A DNA stretch of 64,000 bases. It comes from Panopea generosa (Eukaryota > Mollusca > Bivalvia > Adapedonta > Hiatellidae). The stretch lies in the NCBI GenBank assembly GCA_029582155.1, contig CM055905.1, forward strand, positions 60,588,457 to 60,652,456, written 5' to 3'. Position numbers and translations under genes: made by a program. The notes below the pieces were generated by a model. That model searched no databases and was not told the DNA's origin. It saw only the letters and a program-made list of their open reading frames with translations. This document shows, one piece after another, positions 61,721-64,000 of the stretch (positions are counted from its first letter, which is position 1; each line of letters opens with the position of its first letter).

Positions 61721-63178
61721 ATGGCGGCATCAGCGCGAAAACTTTCTTTAAACCGGTTGGGAGCAGTGAAGATGTTTGATTTCCAGGCAACAAAGCATAT
61801 AGAGATCGAGATGTGTCGATCCCACCAACAGGAGGCGCTGCAGTACTACTGCAAGAGCCATGGACAGTTCGGCTGCAGTTTATGTAAGGAGAAGATCCAT
61901 AAAAGGTGCGCTGGTGTAAGTTACATACCGGATATAGCTGGTGCATTTGAAGAAAGCAAGGAGTACAAAGAGTTCATCGACAAGCTGGACCAAATAACAA
62001 AACGTGCCGTTGATAGCAAAGACAAAGCTAAAGAAAACATCACCGCCAGCAAGAAAGACAAGTTCGATGCAGTTACTCTTATCAGGAAATTCAGAAAGGA
62101 AATAAATGATAAGTTTGATCTGCTCGAAGACAGTATTATCAAAGAAGCAAAATCGATTAGAGATGAAAATCTACAGAAAATGGATACTGTTACAAAAGCG
62201 TGCGAGGCATTAGTTTCTGAAATAAAAACATCGCTATCAGATATCGAGAAAAAGCAAAAGGCCACCGATAGCGCGCCGTGGTATATTGCTATGAAGCGAA
62301 CTGAGAAAAAAATTGCATCGTTTGATGAAAGGTTGAAATACATTTCAAAAAACAATAAAATAGTTCGTTATAGTTTTGAACGCGACGATGGAATTAAGGC
62401 AATTATCGGTAATATAAGATCGCTGGGTGAGCTGCCAAGATGTAACGATATATCTGGAATAACAGTGGTGTCCGAGAGCCAACTGGCTATAGTTGATAAA
62501 GAAAAAAGATGTGTTAAGCTATTCAACTGGAAACAGAACAAAACAGTGTCCAAGATGACTTTGTCGTCACAACCCTGGGACATCGCAGCTGTTCCGCCTA
62601 ACCAGGTGGCCGTTACCTTTCCGAGTGAAATGAAAATCCAAATGTTCAATGTTGCTGATGAACTTTCAAGCCTCCAACAGTTTACAGTGAGTGGCGCTTG
62701 CTTCGCAATTACCTATTTCTCAAAACAACTTCTCGTCTTATTTGCGAACAGCATTCAATTCTTAGACGTGATGACTGGTAGCGTTTTCCGTGAACTCAAA
62801 CTACAAAACAATGGGCGCCCTTTGTGCAAATTGTCCAGATACATGGCCGTAAGTCCGGACAATTCCACCATCTATTTGTCAGACAGCAGGGCCAATACAG
62901 TGACCAGTCTAACTCTTGATGGTGACGTAAAAACTACGTACAGCAGTAAAGATTTGATTTTCCCGGAAGGTCTAGCAGTCGACAAGGACGGCTATCTGTA
63001 CGTTTGCGGGGTGGCAAACATACATCGCTTAAACCAGGATTGCACCCGCGGACAGGTTCTTTTCGGTGATGGACACGGGTTACGCATGCCACAGTCAGTG
63101 GCGTACAGCGGGATGACGAATCAGTTATTTGTTGGAATGGCACAGTGCGAAACCGTAAAAGTTCTACAACTACAATAG
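61721..63178 (+). CDS. TRIM-like protein: B-box zinc finger, coiled coil and beta-propeller, no RING
   Basis: 485 aa, single exon. A B-box2 finger covers residues about 32-63 (C32, H35, C44, H47, C52, C55, H60, C63; core CRSHQQEALQYYCKSHGQF). Residues about 75-210 are highly charged and helical (KEYKEFIDKLDQITK, KKDKFDAVTLIRKFRK), consistent with a coiled coil. Residues about 240-485 contain NHL/beta-propeller-like repeats (GITVVSESQLAIVDKEKRCV, YMAVSPDNSTIYLSDSRANT, FPEGLAVDKDGYLYVCGVAN). The N-terminal 31 residues hold no RING finger, so ubiquitin ligase activity of its own is not expected. Bivalves have large expansions of such TRIM2/3/56-like genes, often linked to signalling or immunity; that role is inference. 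Start ATG follows AATA and precedes GCGGCA. Confidence 0.88.
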   Translation: MAASARKLSLNRLGAVKMFDFQATKHIEIEMCRSHQQEALQYYCKSHGQFGCSLCKEKIHKRCAGVSYIPDIAGAFEESKEYKEFIDKLDQITKRAVDSKDKAKENITASKKDKFDAVTLIRKFRKEINDKFDLLEDSIIKEAKSIRDENLQKMDTVTKACEALVSEIKTSLSDIEKKQKATDSAPWYIAMKRTEKKIASFDERLKYISKNNKIVRYSFERDDGIKAIIGNIRSLGELPRCNDISGITVVSESQLAIVDKEKRCVKLFNWKQNKTVSKMTLSSQPWDIAAVPPNQVAVTFPSEMKIQMFNVADELSSLQQFTVSGACFAITYFSKQLLVLFANSIQFLDVMTGSVFRELKLQNNGRPLCKLSRYMAVSPDNSTIYLSDSRANTVTSLTLDGDVKTTYSSKDLIFPEGLAVDKDGYLYVCGVANIHRLNQDCTRGQVLFGDGHGLRMPQSVAYSGMTNQLFVGMAQCETVKVLQLQ

Positions 63179-63204
63179 GGACGGGCATTCAATATCATGG
63201 ACAT

Positions 63205-63210
63205 AATAAA
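63205..63210 (+). promoter_or_regulatory. Poly(A) signal of the TRIM-like gene
   Basis: AATAAA lies 27 bp after the stop codon at 63178. This would give a very short 3' UTR. Confidence 0.55.
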
Positions 63211-63221
63211 TTGTATACAAA

Positions 63222-63445
63222 CTGTAGTCTGTAGAACGAACCCAACTCTCCCGATTGGGTCCATTAATTAGTAATTGTTACGAGCACGCTTATTGGTCAG
63301 TTGCTTCATGGAACGTTCGAATGACGTCATAGTTTAGTAAGCGTTCATTTGCTATGAATTGTGGGACAGGCATAGAATTCCCTGCATCTACATTGGGGGT
63401 TAATAGACCTGATTCGGGAGGTATCAGGTTCTGGGATAGACTAAC
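63222..63445 (-). repeat. Dispersed repeat with a GGACCCA hairpin (copy 2)
   Basis: Begins tctgtagaacgaacccaact and ends gcattcgggaggtatcaggtt-like sequence (tgattcgggaggtatcaggt). It is the inverted relative of 5610-5835 and lies just 3' of the TRIM-like gene. Confidence 0.65.
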
Positions 63446-64000
63446 TCGCTGTGCACTCTCCGGGTGGGCAGATATTGTTCTTGTAATCCGGCAAATTTTC
63501 AGTCATATCGCGACGACCGTGTCTATTGGAGACAGTATTTTAAGAGCTGCCACACTGGAGTATCATTCCGCAGACATATGATATGATACCCCACCAAGTC
63601 ACATTATACTGAGGGTCGACAAGACCCAAAACTATCCTTTAAATGCTGAGCGCAAAGCGAGGATGCTGCTAGTACCATTTTTCAAGCATTTGGTATGATC
63701 GGACCCATGACCTTCCGCATGTCACCCCTAGATCACCGCTGCGGTATATGTGGACAGTAATCTAGTATGTGTTTGTTGTTTTTTATTTTCATGTTCTTAA
63801 TTTTTATTCTTATTTTTATATTTTTTCATATGTGCGTTGTAAATTTTTTTTATATTTATGTTCATAGTTTAACAAAAAGAATGTCAGACGAAAAACATAA
63901 GATTTAACATCATGTATGTACAGTTAAACAACGCAAATGTTAAGTTTGAACAAGAAAAATAGTTTAATGTGTTTTATTTGGGAGGAAAAGAGTTCAAACA
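63446..64000. other. Right edge of the window, repeat-like, no gene recognised
   Basis: Includes acgcaaagcgaggatgctgc-like text (gagcgcaaagcgaggatgct) and a T-rich tract. The last 110 bp share a block with 31240-31310. Confidence 0.4.

Noticed and set aside
61921..63188. Minus-strand frames of 82-144 codons opposite the TRIM-like gene
   Set aside because: Antisense shadows of a well-supported coding exon; no domain features.

Overview
The window is metazoan nuclear DNA, most likely from a bivalve mollusc. It is AT-rich and intron-dense, with GT/AG exons and short coding exons in long introns. It is full of tRNA-headed SINEs, small inverted-repeat elements (MITEs), minisatellites and tandem blocks of bivalve type. 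The species call is inference. No prokaryotic, CRISPR or viral features were seen.

Four protein genes are supported. (1) A large minus-strand gene runs from 30395 down to at least 348 and leaves the window on the left. It has 31 phase-consistent exons encoding about 1,331 residues of a secreted ADAMTS-type zinc metalloprotease. The domain order is signal peptide, prodomain with furin-type sites, reprolysin domain (HETGHVLSMNHD), disintegrin-like region, TSP1, Cys-rich, spacer, three more TSP1 repeats, a series of ShK-type domains, an acidic linker and a CUB domain. One further ShK-like exon (3676-3785) is 1 nt out of frame, and two other exons have decayed partial copies next to them. (2) A plus-strand four-exon gene (39086-46294) encodes POLE3, the histone-fold subunit of DNA polymerase epsilon and CHRAC. 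(3) A single-exon minus-strand gene (54616-55611) encodes a divergent rhodopsin-like orphan receptor. (4) A single-exon plus-strand gene (61721-63178) encodes a RING-less, TRIM-like B-box/coiled-coil/beta-propeller protein with a nearby poly(A) signal.

The rest is intron and intergenic DNA dominated by repeats. The 9.1-kb first intron of the protease gene (21192-30329) holds an 18-bp minisatellite, an 84-bp tandem array, a 63-bp array and an AAC-rich array. The 30.4-39.0 kb intergenic stretch holds a pogo/Tigger-like element, a TIR element and a hAT-like element. POLE3 introns hold two more hAT-like elements, SINEs, a second pogo-like element and a 167-bp tandem array. The 46.3-54.6 kb stretch holds a SINE-split MITE, a TTAA-flanked element, a 170-bp array and a 630-bp array. 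The 55.7-61.7 kb stretch holds a MITE, SINEs, a 30-bp minisatellite and pentanucleotide repeats.

The genes show no functional linkage. The protease gene and POLE3 are divergently arranged but about 8.7 kb apart. The most interesting points are the protease architecture with its out-of-frame ShK exon, the repeated decay of exon 3' ends with donor sites, a 37-nt-arm hairpin just 3' of the receptor gene, and several inverted-repeat families that can be paired within this one window.
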